Positions 8,412 through 17,201 of a stretch of DNA of 51,418 nt are shown one piece after another (the first letter of the stretch is position 1; every line of letters starts with the position of its first letter). The notes under the pieces were generated by a model. It was not told the origin of the DNA. It ran no database searches and saw only the letters and a list, made by a program, of their open reading frames with translations. Location of the stretch: positions 1-51,418 of the forward strand of contig NZ_BMHV01000023.1 of assembly GCF_014641495.1 (NCBI RefSeq). Reading direction: 5' to 3'. This DNA comes from Terasakiella brassicae. Lineage in GTDB: Bacteria > Pseudomonadota > Alphaproteobacteria > Rhodospirillales > Terasakiellaceae. Made by a program: the position numbers and the translations under genes.

Positions 8412-9077
8412 GTGAAAGTACTATTGGCTGACGATCATTCCATCGTTCGTACGGCGTTGAAATATGTTCTATCCGAACTTACGCCCGATCTGGTTGTTGT
8501 GGAAGCCCGCAACAATAGTGATATTTTCGCTGCTTTGGACAGCAATTCGGATGGGTTTGATCTGGTAATGCTGGACTTGCGCATGCCGGGTATGGACGGC
8601 AGCGGACAGGCGATTGGTCGTGTGGTTGAACGGGTTGCCCCGACACCGGTTTGTGTCTTTACGGTTTCGGAAGACCCGGACGAAATGCGTGCCGTATTGG
8701 CTGCGGGTGTGCGCGCCTATATCCCCAAAACAACAGATGATGGTTTGATCGCCACAATCTTGAAACTTGTTTTATCCGGTGGGTCGTACGTGCCGCCGGT
8801 TTTAGGGGGATTGACAATGGAACGCCACAGCCATGAGGCTGAGGAGCAGGGCATAAAGGGACGTTTACTGACAAAGGAAATCTTCCCCGGTTTAACCCGA
8901 CGTCAGCGCGAAGTTCTCGCCCTGTTGGCAGAAGGTCTGTCCAATCAGGAAATTGGCGAACGGCTTGATTTGAACTTAAGTACCGTTAAAAGTCATGTCA
9001 CGGCGATTTTACGCGCCCTTGATGTGGAAAACCGTACGCAGGCGGTTTTGAAATTCCAAAGCGTTGTCGGTAAATAA
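8412..9077 (+). CDS. NarL/LuxR-type response regulator
   Basis: This 221-residue transcription regulator has a receiver domain (acidic pair D7-D8, phospho-acceptor D55 in MLDLRMPG, K106 in YIPKTT). It ends in a LuxR helix-turn-helix (residues ~155-215: LTRRQREVLALLAEGLSNQEIG). I start it at the GTG at 8412, which has AAAAAGG 8 nt upstream and begins KVLLADDHS exactly as the family does. The in-frame GTG at 8361 would add 17 residues foreign to the fold. Its 3' end faces the histidine kinase gene, and a short GCCAG-GAT-CTGGC hairpin lies between them. The two probably form a pair and may control the nap operon next door, which is inference from position. Confidence 0.9.
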   Translation: MKVLLADDHSIVRTALKYVLSELTPDLVVVEARNNSDIFAALDSNSDGFDLVMLDLRMPGMDGSGQAIGRVVERVAPTPVCVFTVSEDPDEMRAVLAAGVRAYIPKTTDDGLIATILKLVLSGGSYVPPVLGGLTMERHSHEAEEQGIKGRLLTKEIFPGLTRRQREVLALLAEGLSNQEIGERLDLNLSTVKSHVTAILRALDVENRTQAVLKFQSVVGK

Positions 9078-9098
9078 TACCAAAGCCAGGATCTGGCA

Positions 9099-10544
9099 TT
9101 AAAACGGTTTGGTTGGAAAAACAACTGCAAATTTAGACCCCTTGCCAACTATTGAACTGCATGAGATTTCAAGTTTCAATAAACTGGCCAGACGTTTAAC
9201 AATGGCGAGGCCTAGCCCAATGCCTTCGCTGCGATCTCGTTCCGGGTCGTCGAGTTGTGAAAATTCGGTGAAAATATTTTCCATGCCTTCGCTGGGTATC
9301 CCGGACCCGGTATCCCAGACTTCAATACTTAATCCTTTTGCCGTTGTGCGACAACCCAGAAGAATACGCCCTTCCTTGGTGTAGCGCACAGCGTTGGAAA
9401 GGAAATTGCGTAAAATTCGTTCCAGCAATAAGGGGTCCGTATAAAGGACCTTTTGCGAAGGGACCACGCGGAACTCCAGCCCTTTGTTTTGGGCAAGGGC
9501 GCGATATTGACGGGTGAGTTGATCCAGAAGGGGTTGCACTTCGAACGTACAGGGGTTGGGTTGAATGACCCCGGCTTCCAGTTTCGATAAGGACAGGATC
9601 GAGTCGAGCAGGCTGCGCATGGAGCGTTGTGCATCATGCATGTCTTTCATAATGGCAGCACTGCGTTCGTCCGGCATCCGGCGTTCCAACATGCCGGAAA
9701 ACATGCCGATGGCTTCCAATGGCTGTTTAAGGTCATGGCCGGCGGCTGCCAGAAACTTGGATTTTGCTTCGTTTGCCTGTTCGGCAGATTTACGGGCTTC
9801 TTCCAGTTGTCGCGTGCGCTGGGCAACGGTTTCTTCCAGATGAAGGGAAAAGGCCTTAATCCGTCTCATCTGTGTGGAAACATGGCGCACCATCGGGCGG
9901 AAGATGAAAAAGGCTTCGACACTCAGGATTAAAAGGGTCAGCGTCAGGAAAATGGCTTCCAGAAGTTTGAGGAAATCAAAAGCTTTCTCCCCTTCTTCCT
10001 GATAAAACTTCACCATTGAATCAAGGGCATGTACCAATTGACCCGGGGCGACTTCCAACACAAACTGGACGGATGGATGATCAGGCGTCAGCGTTTTCCC
10101 GTCCATTTCAAGAATATCATGCAGGACTTTGATGTAACCGCGCATTTGGGCGTTCAGGGGATAGGCCCCTTTAAAATAGCGCCGACGCGCTTCCGGTGTC
10201 ATATCGATCGACATATTAATGGCATTGGCGCGCCCGGTCAGGGCAAGATGAGCCTGTTCCAGTTGCATGGTGGACCGACGTAATTTTTTACGAAACTTTT
10301 CTTGCTGTTCGCTGTCGCGTGCCGAGGCCAACTGCGCCACAAAAAGGGCGGTGCGTTGTGACAGCATACGCTGGCGCCCTGAAATGTTGACGACAGAGAG
10401 TGTGCTTTTGTGTTCTGCAATCAATAAGCCAACGGTGCCAAAGGCGGATGTGGCGAGAATCGCGATGGCAACAAGCGCAAAAAGATAACGCTTTGTCATC
10501 CATAAACCGGGGTTTTCTTCGTCGGGTTTTGTCAATCTGTTCAT
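9099..10544 (-). CDS. Membrane histidine kinase with PilJ/NarX-type periplasmic P-box
   Basis: This 481-residue sensor kinase has TM1 at about 20-43 and a periplasmic four-helix domain of the PilJ/NarX type, with the P-box-like NISGRQRMLSQR at 53-64. TM2 is at about 195-215, followed by a coiled coil. HisKA carries H270 (GHDLKQP), and the ATPase has FLSNAVRY, DTGSGIP and GIGLGLAI. In NarX the P-box reads nitrate/nitrite, and this gene is divergent from napF, so a nitrate sensor is likely. NarX itself uses a HisKA_3 domain, however, while this kinase has the classical HisKA, so it is not an orthologue by architecture. There is no receiver domain. The facing NarL-like protein is the obvious partner. 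Confidence 0.88.
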   Translation of the reverse strand: MNRLTKPDEENPGLWMTKRYLFALVAIAILATSAFGTVGLLIAEHKSTLSVVNISGRQRMLSQRTALFVAQLASARDSEQQEKFRKKLRRSTMQLEQAHLALTGRANAINMSIDMTPEARRRYFKGAYPLNAQMRGYIKVLHDILEMDGKTLTPDHPSVQFVLEVAPGQLVHALDSMVKFYQEEGEKAFDFLKLLEAIFLTLTLLILSVEAFFIFRPMVRHVSTQMRRIKAFSLHLEETVAQRTRQLEEARKSAEQANEAKSKFLAAAGHDLKQPLEAIGMFSGMLERRMPDERSAAIMKDMHDAQRSMRSLLDSILSLSKLEAGVIQPNPCTFEVQPLLDQLTRQYRALAQNKGLEFRVVPSQKVLYTDPLLLERILRNFLSNAVRYTKEGRILLGCRTTAKGLSIEVWDTGSGIPSEGMENIFTEFSQLDDPERDRSEGIGLGLAIVKRLASLLKLEISCSSIVGKGSKFAVVFPTKPF

Positions 10545-10589
10545 GGAATTCTTATACGTTACGATTGGAATAATTCCTAGGTTTTTTGA

Positions 10590-10635
10590 AGGGTTATTAC
10601 CTTTAGGGTGTTATAAAACTTAATGTAATAACTCT
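10590..10635. promoter_or_regulatory. Spaced inverted repeat in the nap promoter region
   Basis: Arms 10590-10600 (AGGGTTATTAC) and 10625-10635 (GTAATAACTCT) match in 10 of 11 positions across 24 nt. Their centres lie 35 bp apart in the 195-bp gap between the kinase gene and napF. It could be a two-site operator for the adjacent NarL-type regulator. No FNR site (TTGAT-N4-ATCAA) and no convincing NarL 7-2-7 site were seen. Confidence 0.45.
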
Positions 10636-10739
10636 AATGAGCCACAACTTAAGTGCCTGATTCTCTTGCCTTTGAGTCTGAATTGTGGTACTACTTTTTA
10701 CATCCAAAGTATGAATTTTGGGTAATGGGAGGGGGTCCC

Positions 10740-11255
10740 ATGAAAGATGTAGTTTCGAGACGAACACTTTTGTTCGGACGGTCCGGCTTGACCGGTCGGG
10801 AGGATGTTATCCGCCCGCCTTGGTCTGTGTCGGGTGACGCGTTCGCAAAAAAATGCACTGGCTGCGGCGAGTGTGTGCGTGCTTGTCCGGAAGGTATATT
10901 GACAATCGACAAGACAAATCTCGCTGAAGTGGATTTCTCGAAAGGGGAATGCACTTTTTGTCGTGATTGTGTTGTTGTTTGTGCGGATGGGGCACTGGTT
11001 GTTTTGGACCCGCAAACCCCCTGGTCGCTGCATATTTCAATTGAGGGGAAATGTTTAGCGATGAAGGGGATTGAATGTCGGGCTTGCGACGATCAATGCG
11101 AACCCCGTGCCATTTTTTTCAGACCGACGCCGGGCAGTGTGGCGTCTTTGCATTTGGATAAAGATCTCTGTACGGGCTGTGGTGCCTGTATTGCGTCTTG
11201 TCCGGCCGATGCGATCACACTGATGCCTGCGTCTTATAAAGAGGGGGCAAATTGA
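10740..11255 (+). CDS. napF: NapF, ferredoxin-type accessory protein for periplasmic nitrate reductase
   Basis: This 171-residue cytoplasmic iron-sulfur protein helps assemble NapA. It has four cysteine clusters: C39-C49 (CTGCGECVRAC), C71-C81 (CTFCRDCVVVC), the irregular C113-C120 (CRACDDQC), and C144-C154 (CTGCGACIASC). The start at 10740 is supported by GGAGGGGG 4 nt upstream and by the typical NapF N-terminus with VSRRTLLFGR. An upstream in-frame start at 10653 would add a hydrophobic, unrelated stretch. It is the first gene of a seven-gene nap operon. Confidence 0.94.
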   Translation: MKDVVSRRTLLFGRSGLTGREDVIRPPWSVSGDAFAKKCTGCGECVRACPEGILTIDKTNLAEVDFSKGECTFCRDCVVVCADGALVVLDPQTPWSLHISIEGKCLAMKGIECRACDDQCEPRAIFFRPTPGSVASLHLDKDLCTGCGACIASCPADAITLMPASYKEGAN

Positions 11256-11256
11256 T

Positions 11257-11601
11257 TTGAAGGTAAACAGTCGTTTTTTATCTGAAGACCAAGAACTTGC
11301 CACGGTGCCGGGCGCTCTGCCTTCACCGGAAAAACCGTTTAATGTCTGCGGATTGCTCGCTCATGTGGCCGAAGGTCAAATGGCGGCAGTTCGTGCTGCA
11401 TTGGACGAACTGGACGGCGTGGAAGTTCATGCCGAAACAGAAGATGGCCGTTTGGTCATCACCATCGAAGATACCGACGATTGTTTGGCGGCGGAAATGA
11501 TCACGAAAGTGGATCGTACTCCCGGCGTTATGAACAGTTCGCTCGTTTATCACCAATTTGAATCACAAGACTCGCTTGAAACGGAGGAGGTTTCCTCATG
11601 A
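11257..11601 (+). CDS. napD: NapD, NapA-specific chaperone
   Basis: NapD binds the twin-arginine signal of NapA and delays export until the cofactor is loaded. The NapD core is visible: [10 protein letters not shown], then a two-strand ferredoxin-like fold ending in SSLVYHQFE. It begins with TTG, one base after the napF stop, with GAGGGGG 8 nt upstream. That makes it 114 residues with ~27 extra N-terminal residues compared with common NapD. A GTG at 11305 would give a shorter protein but has no ribosome-binding site. The last 4 nt overlap napA (ATGA). Confidence 0.92.
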   Translation: MKVNSRFLSEDQELATVPGALPSPEKPFNVCGLLAHVAEGQMAAVRAALDELDGVEVHAETEDGRLVITIEDTDDCLAAEMITKVDRTPGVMNSSLVYHQFESQDSLETEEVSS

Positions 11602-14108
11602 AACTGACCAGGCGCGAATTTATGAAAGCCAATGCTGCTGCAGCGACTGCTGCCGTGGCCGGCATTTCTCTACCCGCCAAAACTGCCGAAGCCGCTATGC
11701 CGAACACAATTCGTTGGGACAAAGGGGCATGTCGTTTTTGTGGTACAGGCTGTGGTGTTCTGATCGGAACACGCGAAGGCCGTATCGTTGCGACACAGGG
11801 TGACCCGGATGCACCGGTGAACAAAGGTTTGAACTGTATTAAGGGCTATTTCCTGTCCAAAATTATGTACGGTAAAGACCGTCTGACCCAGCCTTTGCTG
11901 CGTAAGACAAATGGCAAATTTGACAAAAACGGCGACTTCGAACCTGTAAGCTGGGACGAAGCTTTCGACATCATGGCTGAAAAATGGAAAGAAGCCTTGA
12001 AAAAGAAAGGCCCGACGGCTGTCGGGATGTTCGGTTCCGGTCAATGGACGATCTTTGAAGGGTATGCCGCTTCTAAATTGATGAAAGCGGGTTTCCGTTC
12101 AAACAACCTTGACCCGAACGCGCGTCACTGTATGGCATCTGCCGTAGGGGCGTTTATGCGTCACTTCGGTATTGATGAGCCGATGGGCTGTTATGATGAT
12201 CTGGAACATGCCGACACCTTCGTCCTTTGGGGGGCGAATATGGCGGAAATGCACCCGATCCTGTGGTCACGTTTGACGAATACCCGTCTGACCAAACCGG
12301 GATGTGAAGTGCATGTCTTGTCCACTTACGAACACCGTTGTTTCGAACTGGCCGATAACGGTATGGTGTTTACACCGCAAACCGATTTGGCGATTTTGAA
12401 CTATATCGCAAACTATATCATTGAAAACAAAGCTTATAATGAAGATTTCATCAATAAGCATGTCAACTTCAATGCGACAACCGAAGATATCGGTTATGGT
12501 CTGCGCCCTGAACATCCGCTGGAAAAAGCGGCGGCCAATCCGGGTAAAGGTAAATTCAACAAAATTTCTTTTGAAGAGTATGCCGCATCCGTTTCCAAAT
12601 ATACTTTGGATTACGCATCTGAATTGTCCGGTGTTCCCAAAAACCAATTGGTGCAACTGGCGCAAGCCTATGCGGACCCGAACCGTAAAGTGGCGTCCTA
12701 TTGGACAATGGGCTTTAACCAGCACACGCGTGGTGTCTGGGTTAACGGTCTGCTTTATAACGTTCACTTGTTGATGGGTAAAATTTCAGAACCCGGCAAC
12801 AGCCCGTTCTCACTGACAGGTCAGCCGTCAGCCTGTGGGACAGCCCGTGAAGTCGGGACTTTCGCCCACCGTTTGCCCGCCGACTTGGTGGTTATGAACG
12901 AAAAGCACCGCGCTTTTTCCGAAAAAATCTGGAAACTGCCGGAAGGTACCATTCCGGGTAAACCGGGGTATCACGCTGTGTTGCAGCACCGTATGTTGAA
13001 AGATGGTAAGCTGAATGCTTACTGGGTACAATGTACCAACAACATGCAAGCCTCCCCGAACATGAACGAAGAAAGTTATCCGGGCTATCGTAACCCTGAA
13101 AACTTTATCGCCGTGTCCGATCCTTATCCGACCGTAACAGCGTTGGCGGCTGATTTGATCCTGCCGACAGCCATGTGGATGGAAAAAGAAGGGGCTTACG
13201 GGAATGCGGAACGCCGCACCCAGTTCTGGCGCCAACAGGTTGCTGCACCGGGTGAAGCCAAGTCCGATTTGTGGCAGGTGATGGAATTCGCCAAACGTTT
13301 CCAAATTGAAGAAGTCTGGCCGGAAGATCTGTTGGCAAAAATGCCGGAACACCGTGGCAAAACCATGTACGAAGTTCTGTACGAAAATGGTCAAGTCAAC
13401 CAGTTCCCGGTTGAAAAAGTCACCGATCATGCCGGGAATGTTTATGACAATGATGAGTCTGAACATTTTGGGTACTACGTGCAAAAAGGCCTGTTTGAGG
13501 AATACCGCCTGTTTAACTCTGCGGCGGGCATTCTTAAAAAAGGCCATGAAATGGCACCGTTTGAGATGTATCACCGTGCACGCGGAATCCGCTGGCCTGT
13601 GATCGACGGTAAAGAAACCTTGTGGCGTTTCCGTGAAGGGTACGACCCGCATGTGAAGGCTGGCGAAGGTGTGACGTTCTATGGTAAGCCGGACGGCAAA
13701 GCCAATATCATCTTTGCACCGTACGAGGCACCGGCAGAAAGCCCGGATCAAGAATTTGATCTTTGGCTCTGTACCGGGCGTGTTTTGGAACACTGGCATT
13801 CCGGTTCTATGACGCGTCGTGTGCCTGAATTGCACCGTGCGTTCCCGTCCGCCGTTGTATTTATGCACCCGGCAGATGCCAAAAAACGCGGTTTGCGCCG
13901 TGGTCAGGAAGTCAAAGTCTCCTCGCGTCGTGGTGAAATTCAGCTTCGTGTGGAAACACGTGGCCGCAACCGCGTGCCGGAAGGCCTCGTCTTCATTCCG
14001 TGGTTTGATGAAAGTGCACTTGTGAACAAGTTGACTTTGGATGCAACTGATCCGCTATCCAAAGAAACGGACTTCAAAAAATGCGCTTGTAAAATCGAGA
14101 AAGCTTAA
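11598..14108 (+). CDS. napA: NapA, periplasmic nitrate reductase catalytic subunit
   Basis: This 836-residue molybdoenzyme reduces nitrate to nitrite in the periplasm. A twin-arginine signal (RR at 5-6, TRREFMK, cleavage after about residue 32) sends it out folded. The [4Fe-4S] ligands C45, C48, C52 and C80 are followed by the K82 of CIKGYF, which carries electrons onward. C178 in NARHCMAS is the expected Mo ligand. Length and motifs are complete. NapB and NapC, encoded downstream, pass electrons from quinol. The start overlaps napD by 4 nt, as in many nap operons. Confidence 0.97.
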   Translation: MKLTRREFMKANAAAATAAVAGISLPAKTAEAAMPNTIRWDKGACRFCGTGCGVLIGTREGRIVATQGDPDAPVNKGLNCIKGYFLSKIMYGKDRLTQPLLRKTNGKFDKNGDFEPVSWDEAFDIMAEKWKEALKKKGPTAVGMFGSGQWTIFEGYAASKLMKAGFRSNNLDPNARHCMASAVGAFMRHFGIDEPMGCYDDLEHADTFVLWGANMAEMHPILWSRLTNTRLTKPGCEVHVLSTYEHRCFELADNGMVFTPQTDLAILNYIANYIIENKAYNEDFINKHVNFNATTEDIGYGLRPEHPLEKAAANPGKGKFNKISFEEYAASVSKYTLDYASELSGVPKNQLVQLAQAYADPNRKVASYWTMGFNQHTRGVWVNGLLYNVHLLMGKISEPGNSPFSLTGQPSACGTAREVGTFAHRLPADLVVMNEKHRAFSEKIWKLPEGTIPGKPGYHAVLQHRMLKDGKLNAYWVQCTNNMQASPNMNEESYPGYRNPENFIAVSDPYPTVTALAADLILPTAMWMEKEGAYGNAERRTQFWRQQVAAPGEAKSDLWQVMEFAKRFQIEEVWPEDLLAKMPEHRGKTMYEVLYENGQVNQFPVEKVTDHAGNVYDNDESEHFGYYVQKGLFEEYRLFNSAAGILKKGHEMAPFEMYHRARGIRWPVIDGKETLWRFREGYDPHVKAGEGVTFYGKPDGKANIIFAPYEAPAESPDQEFDLWLCTGRVLEHWHSGSMTRRVPELHRAFPSAVVFMHPADAKKRGLRRGQEVKVSSRRGEIQLRVETRGRNRVPEGLVFIPWFDESALVNKLTLDATDPLSKETDFKKCACKIEKA

Positions 14109-14143
14109 ACGTTAACTGTCCTCCTTTGAAGGGGGTGAGAGCC

Positions 14144-14965
14144 ATGGCAGAGAAAACACCTAATAAGAAAAATAAGGTCTCGAGAAGAGACTTCTTAGGG
14201 GATGCCGCCAAAGGGGTATGTGGCGCCGGACTGTTTGGTCTGGCCCTCGGCTCAGTGGTTGCAGAAGCCGAAGGTAAGCTTCCTGCCGACGCCATCCGGC
14301 CACCGGGTGCGACGGCAGAAGCGGACTTCCTGTCGGCTTGTGTTCGCTGTGGTTTGTGTGTGAGGGACTGCCCTTACGACACGTTGAGTTTGGCCGATAT
14401 GGGCAGTTCTGTGGTCAGTGGCACGCCGCTGTTTGTTGCGCGCACAATTCCGTGTGAAATGTGTGACGACATACCGTGCGTTGTTGCTTGTCCCACAGGG
14501 GCTCTGGACAAATCGCTGACCAATATCGACGATGCAAAAATGGGCATCGCCGTATTGGTCGGCCATGAGACTTGTCTCAACTTTCAGGGGTTGCGCTGTG
14601 ACGTATGTTACCGCGTCTGCCCCTTGATCGAAGAGGCAATTACACTGGAACGTTCCGCCAACGAACGAACCGGGAAACACGCAATTTTCATCCCGACCGT
14701 ACATAGTGATAAATGTACCGGTTGCGGCAAATGCGAACATGCGTGCGTATTGGAAAAGACGGCTATCCGTGTTTTACCCGAACGCATCGCATTGGGCGAA
14801 CTGGGTGCCCATTATCGCTGGGGCTGGGTTGAAAAAGGCAATAAGGGCGAGTCTCTCATTGAGGGACAAGGGATTATCGATCTACCGGATCGAGGCTACA
14901 ATCCCGAACCGTCCGGTTTCCCGGAGAAATCGGCAACCGGCGGCTATAAGGGGTTTAAGCCATGA
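14144..14965 (+). CDS. napG: NapG, periplasmic ferredoxin-type quinol-oxidation subunit
   Basis: This 273-residue iron-sulfur protein has a twin-arginine signal ([12 protein letters not shown]) and four [4Fe-4S] clusters, seen as [32 protein letters not shown] and [11 protein letters not shown]. With NapH it forms an alternative route from menaquinol or ubiquinol to NapC/NapA. The ATG at 14144 follows GGGGGTGA closely. A TTG at 14126 is in frame but sits inside the ribosome-binding site region and is rejected. The stop overlaps the napH start (ATGA). Confidence 0.94.
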   Translation: MAEKTPNKKNKVSRRDFLGDAAKGVCGAGLFGLALGSVVAEAEGKLPADAIRPPGATAEADFLSACVRCGLCVRDCPYDTLSLADMGSSVVSGTPLFVARTIPCEMCDDIPCVVACPTGALDKSLTNIDDAKMGIAVLVGHETCLNFQGLRCDVCYRVCPLIEEAITLERSANERTGKHAIFIPTVHSDKCTGCGKCEHACVLEKTAIRVLPERIALGELGAHYRWGWVEKGNKGESLIEGQGIIDLPDRGYNPEPSGFPEKSATGGYKGFKP

Positions 14966-15882
14966 GTAAAATGCAAAATCCCGGTGCAGCCGCCGTTGAA
15001 CAAAAAGGCTGGTTAGCCGCCCATAAGTGGCTGATCCTGAGACGGTTGTCTCAAATTCTGTTCATTGCCGCTTTCCTTGTCGGTCCGTTGACGGGCTTCT
15101 GGCTGGTGAAGGGAACTTTGGCGTCAAGCATGACTTTGGATGTCTTGCCGCTGACGGATCCGTTCATCTTCTTGCAGTCCCTTGTGACGGGGCATGTCAT
15201 GGAAACCAACGCCATTATTGGTGCTGTGATTGTTGCGGCTGCCTATTTTTTGCTGGGTGGTCGTGTCTTTTGTTCCTGGGTATGTCCTGTCAATATCATT
15301 TCCGATACGGCCAGTTGGTTGCGTCGGAAATTGGGATGGAAGAAAACAGGTGTCCGCTTGGACCGTTCAACGGCGCTATGGACGATGGGGGCTGTGTTTG
15401 TCACATCCGCCCTGACAGGTACCATTGCGTGGGAGTTCGTCAATCCGGTGACGATGTTACATCGTGCCATCGTGTTTGGGGCTTTCGCATCCGTTGGACT
15501 GGTTTCCGGGGCCTTGTTCTTGATCGAACTTGTCGGGGGGGACCGTATTTGGTGTTCTCGCTTATGTCCGGTCGGGGCTTTTTATGGATTGCTGGGGAAA
15601 GTCAGCGTCCTGAAAGTCAGTGCTTCCAAACGCAAGGCTTGTAACGACTGTATGGATTGTTATGCCGTCTGTCCGGAGTCTCATGTCATTTCGCCCGCGC
15701 TTAAAGGGGAAAAGGACAATCGGGGTCCGATTATCCTGTCCGGTGATTGCACAAATTGTGGTCGCTGTCTGGATGTCTGCTCTGAAGACGTTTTTGAATT
15801 TTCGCTTCGAACTAGAAATAAATTGGATGATGTCCGCCCGAATGAGGGGAGTGCCGAGGACGGCACCCAACGGGCGGCATGA
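14962..15882 (+). CDS. napH: NapH, membrane quinol dehydrogenase subunit
   Basis: This 306-residue inner-membrane protein has four to five hydrophobic helices. The cytoplasmic CxxxCP motifs CSWVCPVN and CSRLCPVG are followed by two C-terminal [4Fe-4S] clusters ([11 protein letters not shown] and [11 protein letters not shown]). It anchors NapG and feeds quinol electrons to it. It overlaps napG by 4 nt upstream and adjoins napB downstream. Confidence 0.95.
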   Translation: MSKMQNPGAAAVEQKGWLAAHKWLILRRLSQILFIAAFLVGPLTGFWLVKGTLASSMTLDVLPLTDPFIFLQSLVTGHVMETNAIIGAVIVAAAYFLLGGRVFCSWVCPVNIISDTASWLRRKLGWKKTGVRLDRSTALWTMGAVFVTSALTGTIAWEFVNPVTMLHRAIVFGAFASVGLVSGALFLIELVGGDRIWCSRLCPVGAFYGLLGKVSVLKVSASKRKACNDCMDCYAVCPESHVISPALKGEKDNRGPIILSGDCTNCGRCLDVCSEDVFEFSLRTRNKLDDVRPNEGSAEDGTQRAA

Positions 15883-15902
15883 GACTTGAAGGAGATATGA
15901 CT

Positions 15903-16331
15903 GTGAAACGAGTCCTAATTCCAGTAGTCGCCGTTTTTGCCGTTGCCATTCTACTTATGGCAAATGCAATTGCGGGGAACGTAACGAGCTTACGCGGACA
16001 GGTGGATTTGAAAGAAACCAACTCTGCTGCAACAATTAATCATGTGGTTGAAGACGGGCGGGTTCCGCAAAATTACCGTCAGCAACCGCCGCTGATCCCG
16101 CACAAGATTGAAAAATATCAAATCAATCTGAAGGTCAATCAGTGCATGCGTTGCCATAACTGGCAGTATGCCGCCAAAGAAGGCGCACCGAAAATCAGTG
16201 AAACCCATTATCAGGATCACCGTACCGGTCAGCCGTTGGATGATGTTGTTCCGGGTCGCTGGTTCTGCACACAATGTCACGTACCGCAAGTGGATGCGAA
16301 GCCGCTGGTGGAAAACACTTTCTCAGAATAA
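15903..16331 (+). CDS. napB: NapB, periplasmic dihaem cytochrome c subunit
   Basis: NapB passes electrons from NapC to NapA. Two haem-binding motifs are present, CMRCH and CTQCH, along with the NapB phrase VPQNYRQQPPLIPH containing an axial-ligand histidine. An N-terminal hydrophobic stretch (VLIPVVAVFAVAILLMA) is the export signal. The start is ambiguous. AAGGAG at 15889-15894 is 8 nt from the GTG at 15903 but only 2 nt from the ATG at 15897. An ATG at 15879 overlaps napH. I prefer the GTG on spacing. Confidence 0.93.
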   Translation: MKRVLIPVVAVFAVAILLMANAIAGNVTSLRGQVDLKETNSAATINHVVEDGRVPQNYRQQPPLIPHKIEKYQINLKVNQCMRCHNWQYAAKEGAPKISETHYQDHRTGQPLDDVVPGRWFCTQCHVPQVDAKPLVENTFSE

Positions 16332-16350
16332 AGCCTGAAGGGAACTTATT

Positions 16351-16971
16351 ATGAGTGAACTTGAAGAAAAAGGCGGCTTTTTCAACCGCATATGGGCTTT
16401 GTTGAGAAGGCCAAGCAAGACGACATCGGCGGGCATGCTGCTCTTTGTCGGCTTGATCCTCGGTGTTGCCTTTTGGGGGAGTTTCAACTGGGCCCTTGAG
16501 GTCACGAACACGGAAACGTTCTGTCTGTCTTGTCACGAGATGGAACAAAACGTCTATCGTGAATATAGCGGCACGGTTCACGACACCAATGCGTCCGGTG
16601 TCCGTGCAACCTGCCCGGATTGTCACGTTCCGCGTCCGTGGATCCATAAAATGAAACGCAAAATCCAGGCGTCAAATGAAGTCCTGCATAAAATTCTCGG
16701 AACCGTGGATACACGCGAGAAATTTGAAGCACATCGTTTGACGATGGCCAAGCGTGTCTGGCAAACCATGAAAGAAACCGATAGCCGCGAATGTCGCAAC
16801 TGTCACAACTTCATGGCTATGGATGTCATGGCTCAAAACTCCCGTGCGCGAAACCGTCACCTTGAGGCACAAGAGGCAGGGCAAACCTGTATCGATTGCC
16901 ACAAAGGGATCGCACACGAACTCCCGGCGAATGCTTTTAGCGCAGAAGAAGAGCTGAACCAAGCACACTAA
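16351..16971 (+). CDS. napC: NapC/NirT-type membrane tetrahaem cytochrome c
   Basis: This 206-residue quinol dehydrogenase has one N-terminal membrane anchor (~residues 25-50) and four CxxCH haem sites: CLSCH, CPDCH, CRNCH and CIDCH. It oxidises membrane quinol and reduces NapB. It is the last gene of the napFDAGHBC operon, and a strong terminator follows 77 nt downstream. Length and haem spacing are typical. Confidence 0.95.
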   Translation: MSELEEKGGFFNRIWALLRRPSKTTSAGMLLFVGLILGVAFWGSFNWALEVTNTETFCLSCHEMEQNVYREYSGTVHDTNASGVRATCPDCHVPRPWIHKMKRKIQASNEVLHKILGTVDTREKFEAHRLTMAKRVWQTMKETDSRECRNCHNFMAMDVMAQNSRARNRHLEAQEAGQTCIDCHKGIAHELPANAFSAEEELNQAH

Positions 16972-16992
16972 AGGCGTTGGCTGAAGGCGAAT

Positions 16993-17045
16993 AGATGGCG
17001 TCCTTTGACGTTATTCTTACCCCCTCAGCGTTAATGTCGCCATCT
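16993..17045 (+). ncRNA. Structured 3' UTR of nap, candidate small RNA
   Basis: AGATGGC (16993-16999) pairs with GCCATCT (17039-17045), and GACGTTA (17007-17013) pairs with TAATGTC (17032-17038) with one wobble. This makes a bulged hairpin whose apical loop is pyrimidine-rich. It stands directly before the terminator, the usual layout of a 3'UTR-derived small RNA ending near 17101. No promoter for an independent transcript was identified. Confidence 0.35.
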
Positions 17046-17048
17046 TAG

Positions 17049-17101
17049 TCGGCCCTCTCACAGGTTTTTCCATAAAAATCGAGAGGGCCGATGCTTTTTT
17101 T
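17049..17101 (+). terminator. Strong intrinsic terminator of the nap operon
   Basis: A perfect 11-bp stem (17049-17059 with 17081-17091) is extended, after a one-sided ACA bulge, by a 7-bp inner stem (GGTTTTT with AAAAATC). Seven T follow at 17095-17101. It isolates nap from the FAD oxidase gene. Confidence 0.95.
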
Positions 17102-17161
17102 ACTGTTTAAAAAAATACCCAATCGGCGTATATCCATAGGCAGACGACAAGGTTGTAACGC

Positions 17162-17193
17162 GATGTTATGTGCGATTTGTGCCAAATAACATC
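17162..17193. promoter_or_regulatory. Inverted repeat just upstream of the YdiJ-like gene
   Basis: GATGTTAT (17162-17169) and ATAACATC (17186-17193) are perfect 8-bp arms separated by 16 nt and end 8 nt before the start codon. This is either an operator or a hairpin near the translation start. Confidence 0.4.
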
Positions 17194-17201
17194 TGATTGA
17201 A

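Noticed and set aside
10545-10739. FNR or NarL heptamer sites upstream of nap
   Set aside because: No TTGAT-N4-ATCAA was seen. TACCTTT at 10597 resembles a NarL heptamer, but the second half-site is poor.
12828-13868. 346-codon open frame antisense to napA
   Set aside because: It lies wholly inside napA on the other strand, has no ribosome-binding site or family match, and follows from the codon bias of napA.
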